From: Kocuria carniphila
GTDB lineage: Bacteria > Actinomycetota > Actinomycetes > Actinomycetales > Micrococcaceae
Length of the DNA stretch: 64,000 nucleotides
Reading direction: 5' to 3'
Assembly: GCF_004136555.1 (NCBI RefSeq)
Contig: NZ_NOIT01000001.1
Location: forward strand, 124,001 to 188,000
Below, in pieces: positions 27,659-36,489 of this stretch (position 1 is the stretch's first letter; every line of letters begins with the position of its first letter). The notes beneath the pieces are model-generated. The model was not told where the DNA came from, searched no databases, and was given only the letters and a program-made list of their open reading frames with translations. The translations under genes were made by a program, and so were the position numbers.

Positions 27659-30600
27659 TCAGAGCCCTGGGCTCAGGGTGATGTCTAACTGATCGAAGAT
27701 GTTGCGTTCATCGAACCGTTCTCTCGCAAATTTTGCGGCGTCCGCCGAGAACATACGGCGTTCGTCTTCTGCACGGCTCAGACCCAATATCCGCCGGGCC
27801 ATGTGTTCCGGCGAGGGAACAAGCCACTCTCGTGGATAGATCAAGTCAGCACCTGGCCAGTCCAAGGACACAGGGACTCCCCCGGATGCGGCCACGTCCG
27901 GGAGCGTGAGGTGGAAGGACTCGTGGTCACTCAGAGAAATGCCATAGCCGATACCTCGATACCACTCGGCCATGTCATTGCCGTACGGATCAAATGCCAC
28001 CACTTCTCGACCATGGCGGTCGTTCAAAACCTTGGCCCGCTCATAGCATTCGCCGTACCAAGCCATTTCATGTTCACGCTTGAGCATCCAAGAATAATCT
28101 TCGGGACGCTTTCCTTTAACCCGAAGAGTGAAGTCAGGGTCCTCCTCCAGAATTGCCTCGAGAACACTGATCGCACGGTCCAAACGTTTCATCTGTGGCA
28201 CCATGCCCACGAAACCGATCGTCTTCGCAGCCTTGGGGGTCTTCTCCAAGGCAAGCATCTCTGTGCGAACGATATTCGGAATGACGCTTGTGATGGAACG
28301 TGGAACTCCGTGACTTGCTATGGCACCCTCGCGCATCAGTTCACTCACGAAGATATACTGATCCACTGACCCGTGGTTGATTTTGCGCAGGTAAAGACCG
28401 CGTAATTCTTGTGCATGCACTCTAACCACCAGACGGTGTTTCTCACTCACATGCTGCGAATACCAAACCGCGTTGCCAAGACCCCATTCGCAGAACACCG
28501 TGTCGGCTCGTGACAGCAACTCACGTGACCGCTGCTCATCATGGTGGGCATGATTCTCCCATTGGTCCACTAAGACAGACACGCCGAGCTCGCGCAGGTG
28601 CTCAATCCAAGATTGAGCAAATTTGAGATCGTGCCCCGCGATCAATACCGTTCCCGTTTGCTCAGGAGAGATCTTGGAGGAGGCCACGAGGACCAGTTCA
28701 CTGTGTGTGTCCGGTTCCTCGGGCACCGTGAGCGTCAAAGTTTTCAGACCGGGAGCTTGCAAGGCTGCTGCGACTGAACCCTGGCACAATTCGGACCTCG
28801 CAACGAGACCGGAGGTGGCTAGAGTGTTCTCCCCCGGTACCGCGAAGTGTCTGGCATCCTCATCATCATTAAACTCCTGCGATGTCAGTTTCTGCCACTG
28901 TCCCCAGCGGGTAGCCTGCAGCAGATCCTCCGCCCACGTCCGAGAGTATTTCTCGGGCAGGGATCCCCAGAACTCGACGTCATCGGGTATGGGTGACGAA
29001 GTGGACAGTACTCGAACGCCGTGTTCCTCCAGAGCGGCCCGAGCGTCGTCGTCATTACCGGAAAGGCGCACGGTAACGGGAGGCACCGATTGACGAATGA
29101 TCTCATTGACTTGTTCCGGCGTAACGTCGGCGCCCCACGAGGGAAGGGCGAACCCTGCCACTCCAATTCCTGCCGTGCGAGCCAAGATCACAAGGGCAGT
29201 ATCCACGGTATGAGAGCGCAACACGGTGCGCAGCTGCAACCACACTTCCGAGAGGCGTTCACGGGGATCCGAGGTCCAAGCGGACAACAGCGCCTTTAAG
29301 TAATACTCATTGTTAGTGCAGGGAATGGCGCCGTCGAACGTCTCAGCCACACCGCGGCTCCAGCCGGAGAGTACAGCGCCACCGCAGGCGGCGATCTCCA
29401 CAACCCTGCGAGAGAACATGCTGGGTGAATAAGCTACGGAATTGACGTTCAAGCTGGCTGCGTGCGCACGGTAGCTATCAATCACCTGGTTGTAAGGCAA
29501 CGCACCGCGAACAGAGGACTTGAACTCGGCCGGAAATTGATATGGCGAATCCGGATATGCTGCCTGCCGATCATAGATGGACAGGCCGTACGGCTTCGCC
29601 GTTCGCAACAGAGTTGCGAGTTGATGAGAACGCTCCGCGTACCGGTCACCGTAATACGTTCCCGCGTAAGACACGGTGTTCTCGAGAGGGCGTCGACCAG
29701 GCAGTGGATTGTGAATAGCGGGCTGCGCGTAGAACGGCAAGGAAGATGCCGTGATAGCTCGGCCCCCGCTCAAAGTGCGGGCCTGCGAAAGGTACTCCGG
29801 AATCATGTCAGCGTCCGTGGTGAAGACATGGTCGCACAACGCGCCAGTGCGACGGAAACGATTGATGTGAACCGGATCCTCTTTATTCCAAAAGACCGTT
29901 GGAACGTTCGCGTCCCGGCAGCGTCTGAGTAGATATCGGAACGGCTCATGTTCTTCGTCAGAGTAATAACCCACCTTCCGGTGCCATTGCCCCGCATTGC
30001 CGCTCCATGCTGACTCGATGAACACCAAATCCAGATTCTCAGTACGGATTTGGTCCGCATAAGTCTCAACATCGAGCGGGACGATCGTGGCTGAACGGTT
30101 CAGAGTCTCTGTGGTGAACTCGTCCGCGATGAGCCCGATGCGGAGATCTTGTACCTGTCGGCCGGCCGTAGCCTGTCCGTCGTAATTTTCAGACGCCAAA
30201 CGGTAAGTTTCACGAATTGAGTCACCGAGGTGCACCCACTGGCGCTCGTCGACGGCCCATAGGCGTGCGGCCTGCCCCATAGCGATCCGTTCTTCCCGAT
30301 TCTCGATGAGTCGCTGAAGCGCGTTTGCTAATGATTTGGGGTCACCGGCCACACTGAGTAGACCTCTAGAGCCCTCGTGAGTGCCTTGATCAGCCCCAAC
30401 CAGAACTCGGTGCGGGGAGACGTCAGAAAGTACAACGGGCTTCGATGCCGAGAATGCTTCAAGCGGTTTAAGCGGTGAAACCATCTCGGTTACGGGCAGG
30501 CTCAGGCGGGGGCAAGCCACAATGTCTACGCAGCTCATGACCCGGGGAATTTCAGATGAAGGCCGACGTCCGAGGAATCGGACTGTTCCCTGCAGACGGT

Positions 30601-32236
30601 TCTTCTTCTGGTATTCCTTGAGGTTGTTGTAAACGCCCCCTGCGCCGGCAATGGCCACCTGAAACTTGACCTTGCGACCGCGCAGGATATTCGCTGCTTG
30701 GAGCAAGGTATGAAGACCTTCATACTCCACAAAAGACCCTGCGAAACCAATGACGGGTACGTCTGTGCGGATGCCGTGACTCTTGGCATACACCTCATCC
30801 CGGGGCAGTGGAAGGAATGCCCCGGTATCCACCCCATTGGGCAGCAACGAAATGCGATCGGCCGGGACTCCTCGACGGACCAGCTCTTCCTTTACCTCTC
30901 GAGTAATGGCTAGAACCGCATCTGCTTCTCGAGCAACGAATGATTCGAGGAATGCTTGGTTGCCGTAGCGCTCGGTCTTTTCCCATCCAGGTTTGGTGGA
31001 GGCTTCCGTAACCTCCCACAAGCCCCGCACCTCATACACGAACGGCAGTCCAAGACGTCGAGCCGCAATGAGTGCAGGTAGGGCATTGAGGTAGTTCGAT
31101 GCTGCGTGAATCACGGACGGCCTTGACAGTTTAGCTTGCCGAACCACGGTATCTGCCGCCACATTGATGTATTCGTGGGGACCCTGAGCAGAAATGTTCC
31201 CCTCAGGAAGGTGAACCCAATCGACACCGTGACGATTCACCACATGTCGTCGTTTGCGGGGTTTGGCATCTGCGGTTGAAATGTCCCAAGGGTACCCAGA
31301 TCGTCCCAGAACCGTGACATCCGCGCCAGCAGCTTTCAAGCCCGCGACCACACCTTCGGTGCGAACTGAGTAACCGTTGGAGTGGAAGATGGGGGTTGAG
31401 TACGCGCAATAGAGCACGCGTTTATGTTCCGGGTGGTAAGCGGCTCCTCGCGCGCGCTGTGGTACGAACCGTTCTAGATTTTCCCGAAGCGCTACTGTCC
31501 CCAGAATACGCTCAGCAAGTGCACGTTGACGTGAATTTAGATCATTGACCAAATCGCGGTGATTACGGATCAATCGCTCGGCGCGGTTGATTTCGCCTTC
31601 CCGATACCACAATCTGTTGAGGCAATCCGCCAAACGAGGTGCATCCGGATTTTCGTGGAAGGCTTTCAGCACCTCACTAGTATCCATCTCCGAAACCACC
31701 CGTTCGGGTGCCTCACTTGGTGAAGAAGCCTCAGGATCCTGCTCCGCCGTCGGATCCATGTCACGAGGAATATCGGAGGACTCGGCCTCGCTAGCTTCCT
31801 CGGCATCCTGAGGGGCGCTGATTGGGGCGAGATCTGCGGACGAAGATGGATGTACGGTACGCGGTTGTTCTCCAGGCGCGTCTTCGCGACCGCCTGAACT
31901 AGGAGTGAACACGAGGGACTCCGGGACTTCCTCGGCATCCGAGCTGATTATTTCGCCCACAGATTCCGTGTCACTTTTAGGGGCTACACCCGATGCCCAG
32001 GCATTCTTGTAAACAGCAAGTTCTTCGGCAAGCTGCCGGTTTTCCTGGACAAGAGCACGATGCTGACGGGACACCGTCGCGAGCTTAGCGTTCTGTGCTT
32101 TCGACTTGGCCTGGAGACTGCGGTTCGAAGCGGTGGCGCGTTCTAGAGCGTCAAAGATGGCACGTGAATCACTCGCTGCCTGGGCATACACAAGTTCTTT
32201 AAGATGACGAGGATCGCGCCGTTCGTCTGGATGCAT
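27659..32236 (-). CDS. Giant multidomain glycosyltransferase (coiled coil + GT4 + CgeB-like + GT4)
   Basis: About 1525 residues. Order: N-terminal coiled coil (to about 85), an acidic Ser/Glu/Pro-rich linker (to about 190), a helical spacer, a GT4 module (YCAYSTPIFHSNGYSVR, VIHAASNYLNALP, VYEVRGLWE, SLLPNGVDTGAF, SPLKPLEAFSASKPVVLSD), a CgeB-like module (LRIGLIADEF, LVFIESAWSGNAGQW, VFWNKEDPVHINRF, HVFTTDADMIPEY) and a C-terminal GT4-like module (TVLIAGHDLKFAQSW, VIPNIVRTEML, TIGFVGMVPQMKRLDRA). I chose ATG 32236 because AGGAG at 32245-32249 lies 8 bases upstream; the open GTG at 32278 would place a 12-base homopolymer inside the coding region. No membrane segment. Probably a processive or multi-linkage polymer synthase; specificities unknown. 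Confidence 0.88.
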   Translation of the reverse strand: MHPDERRDPRHLKELVYAQAASDSRAIFDALERATASNRSLQAKSKAQNAKLATVSRQHRALVQENRQLAEELAVYKNAWASGVAPKSDTESVGEIISSDAEEVPESLVFTPSSGGREDAPGEQPRTVHPSSSADLAPISAPQDAEEASEAESSDIPRDMDPTAEQDPEASSPSEAPERVVSEMDTSEVLKAFHENPDAPRLADCLNRLWYREGEINRAERLIRNHRDLVNDLNSRQRALAERILGTVALRENLERFVPQRARGAAYHPEHKRVLYCAYSTPIFHSNGYSVRTEGVVAGLKAAGADVTVLGRSGYPWDISTADAKPRKRRHVVNRHGVDWVHLPEGNISAQGPHEYINVAADTVVRQAKLSRPSVIHAASNYLNALPALIAARRLGLPFVYEVRGLWEVTEASTKPGWEKTERYGNQAFLESFVAREADAVLAITREVKEELVRRGVPADRISLLPNGVDTGAFLPLPRDEVYAKSHGIRTDVPVIGFAGSFVEYEGLHTLLQAANILRGRKVKFQVAIAGAGGVYNNLKEYQKKNRLQGTVRFLGRRPSSEIPRVMSCVDIVACPRLSLPVTEMVSPLKPLEAFSASKPVVLSDVSPHRVLVGADQGTHEGSRGLLSVAGDPKSLANALQRLIENREERIAMGQAARLWAVDERQWVHLGDSIRETYRLASENYDGQATAGRQVQDLRIGLIADEFTTETLNRSATIVPLDVETYADQIRTENLDLVFIESAWSGNAGQWHRKVGYYSDEEHEPFRYLLRRCRDANVPTVFWNKEDPVHINRFRRTGALCDHVFTTDADMIPEYLSQARTLSGGRAITASSLPFYAQPAIHNPLPGRRPLENTVSYAGTYYGDRYAERSHQLATLLRTAKPYGLSIYDRQAAYPDSPYQFPAEFKSSVRGALPYNQVIDSYRAHAASLNVNSVAYSPSMFSRRVVEIAACGGAVLSGWSRGVAETFDGAIPCTNNEYYLKALLSAWTSDPRERLSEVWLQLRTVLRSHTVDTALVILARTAGIGVAGFALPSWGADVTPEQVNEIIRQSVPPVTVRLSGNDDDARAALEEHGVRVLSTSSPIPDDVEFWGSLPEKYSRTWAEDLLQATRWGQWQKLTSQEFNDDEDARHFAVPGENTLATSGLVARSELCQGSVAAALQAPGLKTLTLTVPEEPDTHSELVLVASSKISPEQTGTVLIAGHDLKFAQSWIEHLRELGVSVLVDQWENHAHHDEQRSRELLSRADTVFCEWGLGNAVWYSQHVSEKHRLVVRVHAQELRGLYLRKINHGSVDQYIFVSELMREGAIASHGVPRSITSVIPNIVRTEMLALEKTPKAAKTIGFVGMVPQMKRLDRAISVLEAILEEDPDFTLRVKGKRPEDYSWMLKREHEMAWYGECYERAKVLNDRHGREVVAFDPYGNDMAEWYRGIGYGISLSDHESFHLTLPDVAASGGVPVSLDWPGADLIYPREWLVPSPEHMARRILGLSRAEDERRMFSADAAKFARERFDERNIFDQLDITLSPGL

Positions 32237-32254
32237 CGGGGGTGCTCCTGCGGT

Positions 32255-32266
32255 GGGGGGGGGGGG
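32255..32266. repeat. Homopolymeric G12/C12 tract
   Basis: Twelve consecutive G on the plus strand (C on the coding strand), 19 bases upstream of the preferred ATG of the giant glycosyltransferase and inside the frame of the alternative GTG start. Tracts this long are prone to slipped-strand length change, so expression or reading frame could vary between cells. Confidence 0.75.
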
Positions 32267-32324
32267 TATGGCTGACACATCTGTTGGGGGATGACTTCAG
32301 TGTCGACTGAGGTGAATAACGGGT

Positions 32325-32351
32325 AACGGCGGTGGGACCCCCACCGCCGTT
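32325..32351 (-). terminator. Strong hairpin terminator after wecC
   Basis: A perfect 12-bp stem: AACGGCGGTGGG (32325-32336) and CCCACCGCCGTT (32340-32351) with a 3-base loop, starting 8 bases past the wecC stop. No long T-run follows, as is common in actinobacteria. It should separate wecC transcription from the giant glycosyltransferase gene, or attenuate it. Confidence 0.8.
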
Positions 32352-32358
32352 CAGCGCG

Positions 32359-33606
32359 TTACCGCCAGAGGCCCTTGGTATCCACCACGGTCTTGCCCTT
32401 CAACGACGCCGCGGGAATGGTCTTAAACTCGTCGTGATCAACCAGCAGAAGAACAACATCCGCGCGCTTGATCGCATCCGCATATTCTGCGAACTCCACA
32501 TTGGGCATACCCTGCAGTGCCTTGGGCAACTCGCCGACGTTGGGTTCGACAGCCAATACTGTCGCGTGGTCAACGTGCTCGGCCAAATCCTTGGTGATGT
32601 TGAGCGCCGGCGACTCGCGAAGGTCATCGATGTTGGGCTTGAATGCCAGACCCAGAGCAGCGATCACCGGAGAATCGATGTTCTTAACAGCCTCATCGAC
32701 CTTGTTGATTACCCACTTGGGCTTGCCGTCGTTGACCTCACGAGCCGTACGAATGATGTTGGAGTTCTCGCGGTCAGAAGACACGATGAACCAGGGGTCA
32801 ACGGCGATGCAGTGACCACCCACGCCGGGGCCCGGCTGCAGGATGTTCACACGGGGGTGATGGTTAGCCAGCTCGATGAGCTCCCACACGTCGATTCCCA
32901 GGTTGTCAGCGATCAACGAAAGCTCATTGGCAAATGCGATGTTCACATCGCGGAAGGAGTTCTCGGTGAGCTTGGCCATCTCCGCAGTCACATCGTCCGT
33001 CGCAAGCAATTCGCCCTCACAGAACGAGGCGTACACCTCGGTTGCGCGGCGAGCGGCCTCGGGAGTGCGACCGCCGATAATGCGGTCATTGCTCATGAGC
33101 TCTTCCATCGCCTTACCAGGAAGGATGCGCTCGGGGCAGTAAGCGAAATGGATCACGGGCTTGCCGTTTGCACCGTCGACGGAGAGGTCCGGGCGCAGTT
33201 CCAGGATCTTGTCCGCAAGTTTCTGTGTTGTCTTGGGCGGGGAGGTCGATTCGAGGATGACCACTTCGTCGCCTTGCAGCTGAGGAGCAATCGACTCTGC
33301 TGCGGACATGATGTACGACAGGTCGCCTTCGTAGTTGTCCTTGAAGGGGGTGGGAACCGCAATGACGAACGCGTTGCCCTGCTGCATCTCGGTGGAGGCG
33401 GTGAGCTGACCACTATCGACAGCCTTCTTGAGCTGTTCTTCCAACCCGGGTTCAACGATGGTGACTTCACCGCGCTGGATGCGCTCTACGGCGGAGGCAT
33501 TGACGTCCACACCGTGGACCCGTACTCCGTGATTGGCCATGACCACGGCAGTGGGGAGACCGATGTACCCGAGTCCGACAAAGACAACTTCCAAAGGATT
33601 GCTCAT
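32359..33606 (-). CDS. wecC: UDP-N-acetyl-D-mannosaminuronate dehydrogenase
   Basis: Converts UDP-ManNAc, the WecB product, into UDP-ManNAcA with two NAD+. The 415-residue protein shows the Rossmann loop GLGYIG (11-16), VPTPF, STSPPKTT, the family-specific YCPERILPGKA (157-166), TENSFRDVNIAFANELS and the active-site GPGVGGHCIAVDPWFIV with Cys266. YCPERI and GGHCIAVDP separate WecC-type enzymes from UDP-glucose dehydrogenases. Shine-Dalgarno AAGGTGAGG lies just before the ATG. It seems monocistronic: an AT-rich promoter-like region upstream and a strong hairpin downstream. With wecB it strongly implies ManNAcA in the polymer made here, as in Micrococcus teichuronic acid. Confidence 0.95.
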   Translation of the reverse strand: MSNPLEVVFVGLGYIGLPTAVVMANHGVRVHGVDVNASAVERIQRGEVTIVEPGLEEQLKKAVDSGQLTASTEMQQGNAFVIAVPTPFKDNYEGDLSYIMSAAESIAPQLQGDEVVILESTSPPKTTQKLADKILELRPDLSVDGANGKPVIHFAYCPERILPGKAMEELMSNDRIIGGRTPEAARRATEVYASFCEGELLATDDVTAEMAKLTENSFRDVNIAFANELSLIADNLGIDVWELIELANHHPRVNILQPGPGVGGHCIAVDPWFIVSSDRENSNIIRTAREVNDGKPKWVINKVDEAVKNIDSPVIAALGLAFKPNIDDLRESPALNITKDLAEHVDHATVLAVEPNVGELPKALQGMPNVEFAEYADAIKRADVVLLLVDHDEFKTIPAASLKGKTVVDTKGLWR

Positions 33607-33700
33607 TACCTCACCTTACTGAGACGACTACTACTGACCTCACGAAAATATAAGCCCGGTCAGGAGTGCTATATGTCATGCGCGTTATGACCCACTTGAA
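33607..33700 (-). promoter_or_regulatory. wecC promoter region
   Basis: An AT-rich 94-base gap between the 33701-35590 gene and wecC on the same strand. On the minus strand a -10-like TATATT lies at 33647-33652, with a possible but suboptimally spaced TGACAT upstream. Promoter assignment is by eye only. Confidence 0.4.
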
Positions 33701-35590
33701 TCATACCGTCACATGGATTGAGTTGTCCCCGAACATGACGACACTGCCGGTGGCCAAGACGTTAGCATCCGACACTTGCCACGTATGGCCGTCCGTCCCG
33801 CGACGTTGGACAAAATTGAATCGATCGGCCGAATAGATCGTGAAGCCCGCCTCAAGGGTCGCTGCCAGGAAGGACGAATCTTCGCCGGTGTTTCTTCGTT
33901 GAAACGGAATTTGATCAAAGACCCGTCGATAACCGGTGATAGTAGGCCCCATGACGAAGTCCGTGTATCGGTGTTCCCGATGTGCAAATCGGTGCAACGT
34001 TACATCCTGGGACTCCACGTACATGTAGTGGGCCTGTTTCCCGACGATATCCGCGCCGGAGTACACCAGGGCGTCGAGCAGATCTGCGAGATACCGGGGA
34101 GCGTAAAAATCGTCGTCGTCCATCTTGGCTAGAACTTCACCCATGGACGCCTCAACCGCAAGATTTAGACATTCTCCAAGTGTCAACTCGGAGTCAGCCG
34201 CGATGGTCGTGACTTGGTCGATGCCACTGGTGGCAATCGCTTCCTGTATCTCGTCGGCACTCGGATCGAATCCATGAGCAACCATCACAACGTCCAGGTC
34301 GACATTCTCCTGTGTCGCGAACCCTTGGAGAGCAGAGGCGACCCTATGTGGGCGATTGGTACACAATAAGATAGAAACCGTCGGTCGTGTTCGTGGACGA
34401 ATCTTCTCGGGCAGAACTCGTTGGAGAATTTGCTCCACGCGATGGCCGTACATGTGCTTGTTCCACACTTCTCGCTGCGCGCGGTGGACCATACGATCGG
34501 CAAGTTCAGGACTACGCACGAGCGCACGGATGACGTCCGCAGCGTGCTCTCTATCCTCGACAACTGCCAACTGATTCTCGGTGAAGTACTCACGAATGGC
34601 CCGAGACGGAGTGCTGACAACTGGCGTGCCACTCGCGGTGATTTCGAAAATACGTCGCGCACACATGGACGGTGAGTCCACTACAGAGTTCACATTCAAA
34701 AAGACGCGGTATGCCTTGTACGCAGTCAGCATCTGGTCGTAGGTCAGGGAACCGACCACCCGCTGGTCCAACGGTTCAGGGAACTGGTAACGCTCATCCT
34801 CTCCCAGATAGCGGGAGAAGATTTCGAGACCGGTCTGAAGCTTGGGGCTAACGTCATCTGCGCCGCCCAACAACAGATCCATCTGTTCGCGACGTTCGGG
34901 GAACTTGTGCGCGAAGTACATGCCGCCAAAGGCGACGTCACGCTCGTGAAAGCCGTTCCGGGGACGCGAGGGGTTGTGAACTGCGGGTTGAGCGGCGAAC
35001 GGCAAAACAGAGACATGGTCGTGTCCGAGGTCCCGGTGGTAGTCGGGGATCCTATTTACATCTGTGGTGAACACGTGGTCAAAGAGACCCGCGCATTCCA
35101 AGAAGTCCTCATAGTGTGGCGGGTCTTCCTTGTTCCAGAACACCGTGGGAATGCCCTGCTCCCTACAGTGGGTGACCAATTCCTTGATGGAGTCCTTGAC
35201 CCCGCTCGTCCCGGTGAGCTGGTACTGCCAGTCATCACCGTTACCGTGCCAGGCAGACTCTACAAACAAGAGATCCACGGGTTGCGCCGCCAGTTCAGAC
35301 TTCCACCCGTCACGCGACAACGCGATCTGGTTCCATTCATATTGGAAGGCCCGCGCGGAAAAGTCGTCAAGGATAACAGCGACCGTGAGGTCGGAACGAA
35401 CTGGCGCTCGATCGGGCCATTCCTGGGGCCTGAAACTAATGGTCTTGCGAAGGCCTTCAACGGCTCCTGCGGACGCCCCGGCTGGTAGGGACGCCCGCCT
35501 GCGATACTTGCGCCACTGCGACACTCCCCCGTTCCGGAGGTGCCAGATTTCGGTCCTGAGGTTTCGTTGCGATCGTCTGGGGGTCACCAT
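33701..35590 (-). CDS. Bimodular glycosyltransferase (CgeB-like + GT2)
   Basis: A 629-residue protein. Residues about 65-370 form a CgeB-like GT-B module (VAVILDDFSARAFQYEW, LLFVESAWHGNGDDW, TVFWNKEDPPHYEDF, HVFTTDVNRIPDYH, LPFAAQPAVHNPSR, VNSVVDSPSMCARRIFEITASGTPVVS). Residues about 385-600 are a GT2 domain (TVSILLCTNRPHRVASALQGF, TLGECLNLAVEASMGEVLAKMDDDDFYAPRYL, containing the DDDD metal-binding cluster). The module order matches the 24514-27258 protein, indicating duplication. The ATG overlaps the exporter ATPase stop by 7 bases, so it is coupled to the exporter operon. It probably acts on a lipid-linked acceptor in the cytosol. Confidence 0.9.
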   Translation of the reverse strand: MVTPRRSQRNLRTEIWHLRNGGVSQWRKYRRRASLPAGASAGAVEGLRKTISFRPQEWPDRAPVRSDLTVAVILDDFSARAFQYEWNQIALSRDGWKSELAAQPVDLLFVESAWHGNGDDWQYQLTGTSGVKDSIKELVTHCREQGIPTVFWNKEDPPHYEDFLECAGLFDHVFTTDVNRIPDYHRDLGHDHVSVLPFAAQPAVHNPSRPRNGFHERDVAFGGMYFAHKFPERREQMDLLLGGADDVSPKLQTGLEIFSRYLGEDERYQFPEPLDQRVVGSLTYDQMLTAYKAYRVFLNVNSVVDSPSMCARRIFEITASGTPVVSTPSRAIREYFTENQLAVVEDREHAADVIRALVRSPELADRMVHRAQREVWNKHMYGHRVEQILQRVLPEKIRPRTRPTVSILLCTNRPHRVASALQGFATQENVDLDVVMVAHGFDPSADEIQEAIATSGIDQVTTIAADSELTLGECLNLAVEASMGEVLAKMDDDDFYAPRYLADLLDALVYSGADIVGKQAHYMYVESQDVTLHRFAHREHRYTDFVMGPTITGYRRVFDQIPFQRRNTGEDSSFLAATLEAGFTIYSADRFNFVQRRGTDGHTWQVSDANVLATGSVVMFGDNSIHVTV

Positions 35591-36489
35591 TGCACCTCGC
35601 GGAGTTCGGTTCTGACGAAGTCGGATTGAAGCTGCTCTTTGCGGGCCCGCGCAGCGAAATTGTTCCCTGCCGCGAGGTCCTTCATGTAGGCCTCGTACTC
35701 GGCCGTCACGGTCTTCGGATCGCCGTCCATCAAGAGGTCACCCTGATCGAGCCACACCACCCTGGTGCACATGTCCCGAATTTCGGACATGGAGTGAGAC
35801 ACGAACATGACGCAGCCGGCCTGCTCCCGAATTTCGGCCATGCGCTTCTGTCCCCGTTCGCGGAACTGAGCATCACCGGTCGACAACGCCTCATCGAGAA
35901 TCAAGATGTGGGGATCAGTTGCCGTCGCCACGGCAAAACGAAGACGGGCAGCCATACCGGACGAGTAAGCCTTCATTGGCCAGTGGATCGCGTTCCCCAG
36001 GGCTGCCACTTCAACAAGGTCGGGCAAAATCTCATCCACCCGGTCCGGGTGCATTCCCTGTGCCAAACATCCCAGGCGTATGTTCTTTTCACCGGACAGC
36101 GCCGGCACCAGAGACACGTTGACCCCAAGCTTCACCGGCGTGTCCACGGAATACACACGCCCAATTGTGGGATTCATTTGTCCGGCCACGATGTTCATCA
36201 GGGTCGACTTGCCCGAACCGTTACGACCAATGAAGCCCACGAACTCACCCTGGTGAATTGCGAGAGTGATATCCGTGAGGGCCTGATTCTTGACAACGGG
36301 CGGACGCCCCAGCGCTTTGCGGGCCCATCGAACAGGAGCTGCGACCGGCACTTCTTCGCCCCCGCCGGTGGAGGTCACGTTGTAGACCATGGTCACGTTG
36401 TCGATGACCACGGCCGGATTGCGTGGCGCTCGTCCATGCCGACCCGCGGCTGCCTCGGACTGCGCATGACGGTTAACGCTCATCGGCAT
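35584..36489 (-). CDS. ABC transporter ATPase for polysaccharide/teichoic-acid export (TagH/Wzt-like)
   Basis: A 301-residue ATPase of the TagH/RfbE type. Walker A is GRNGSGKST, the Q-loop region is followed by SLVPALSGEKNI, the signature is YSSGMAARLRFAVA, Walker B is ILILDEALSTGD, and the switch His is in FVSHSMSEI. The N-terminal 35 residues are an extra extension, and there is an insertion rich in charged and glycine residues before the Walker A. It lacks the long C-terminal carbohydrate-binding domain of Wzt proteins from O9a-type systems. It overlaps the permease gene by 17 bases, and both should form one exporter for undecaprenyl-linked polymer. Confidence 0.92.
   Translation of the reverse strand: MPMSVNRHAQSEAAAGRHGRAPRNPAVVIDNVTMVYNVTSTGGGEEVPVAAPVRWARKALGRPPVVKNQALTDITLAIHQGEFVGFIGRNGSGKSTLMNIVAGQMNPTIGRVYSVDTPVKLGVNVSLVPALSGEKNIRLGCLAQGMHPDRVDEILPDLVEVAALGNAIHWPMKAYSSGMAARLRFAVATATDPHILILDEALSTGDAQFRERGQKRMAEIREQAGCVMFVSHSMSEIRDMCTRVVWLDQGDLLMDGDPKTVTAEYEAYMKDLAAGNNFAARARKEQLQSDFVRTELREVQW

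Noticed and set aside
32237-32278. N-terminal extension of the giant glycosyltransferase from GTG 32278 reading through the G12 tract
   Set aside because: The AGGAG at 8-base spacing favours ATG 32236; the extension encodes a proline run without support.
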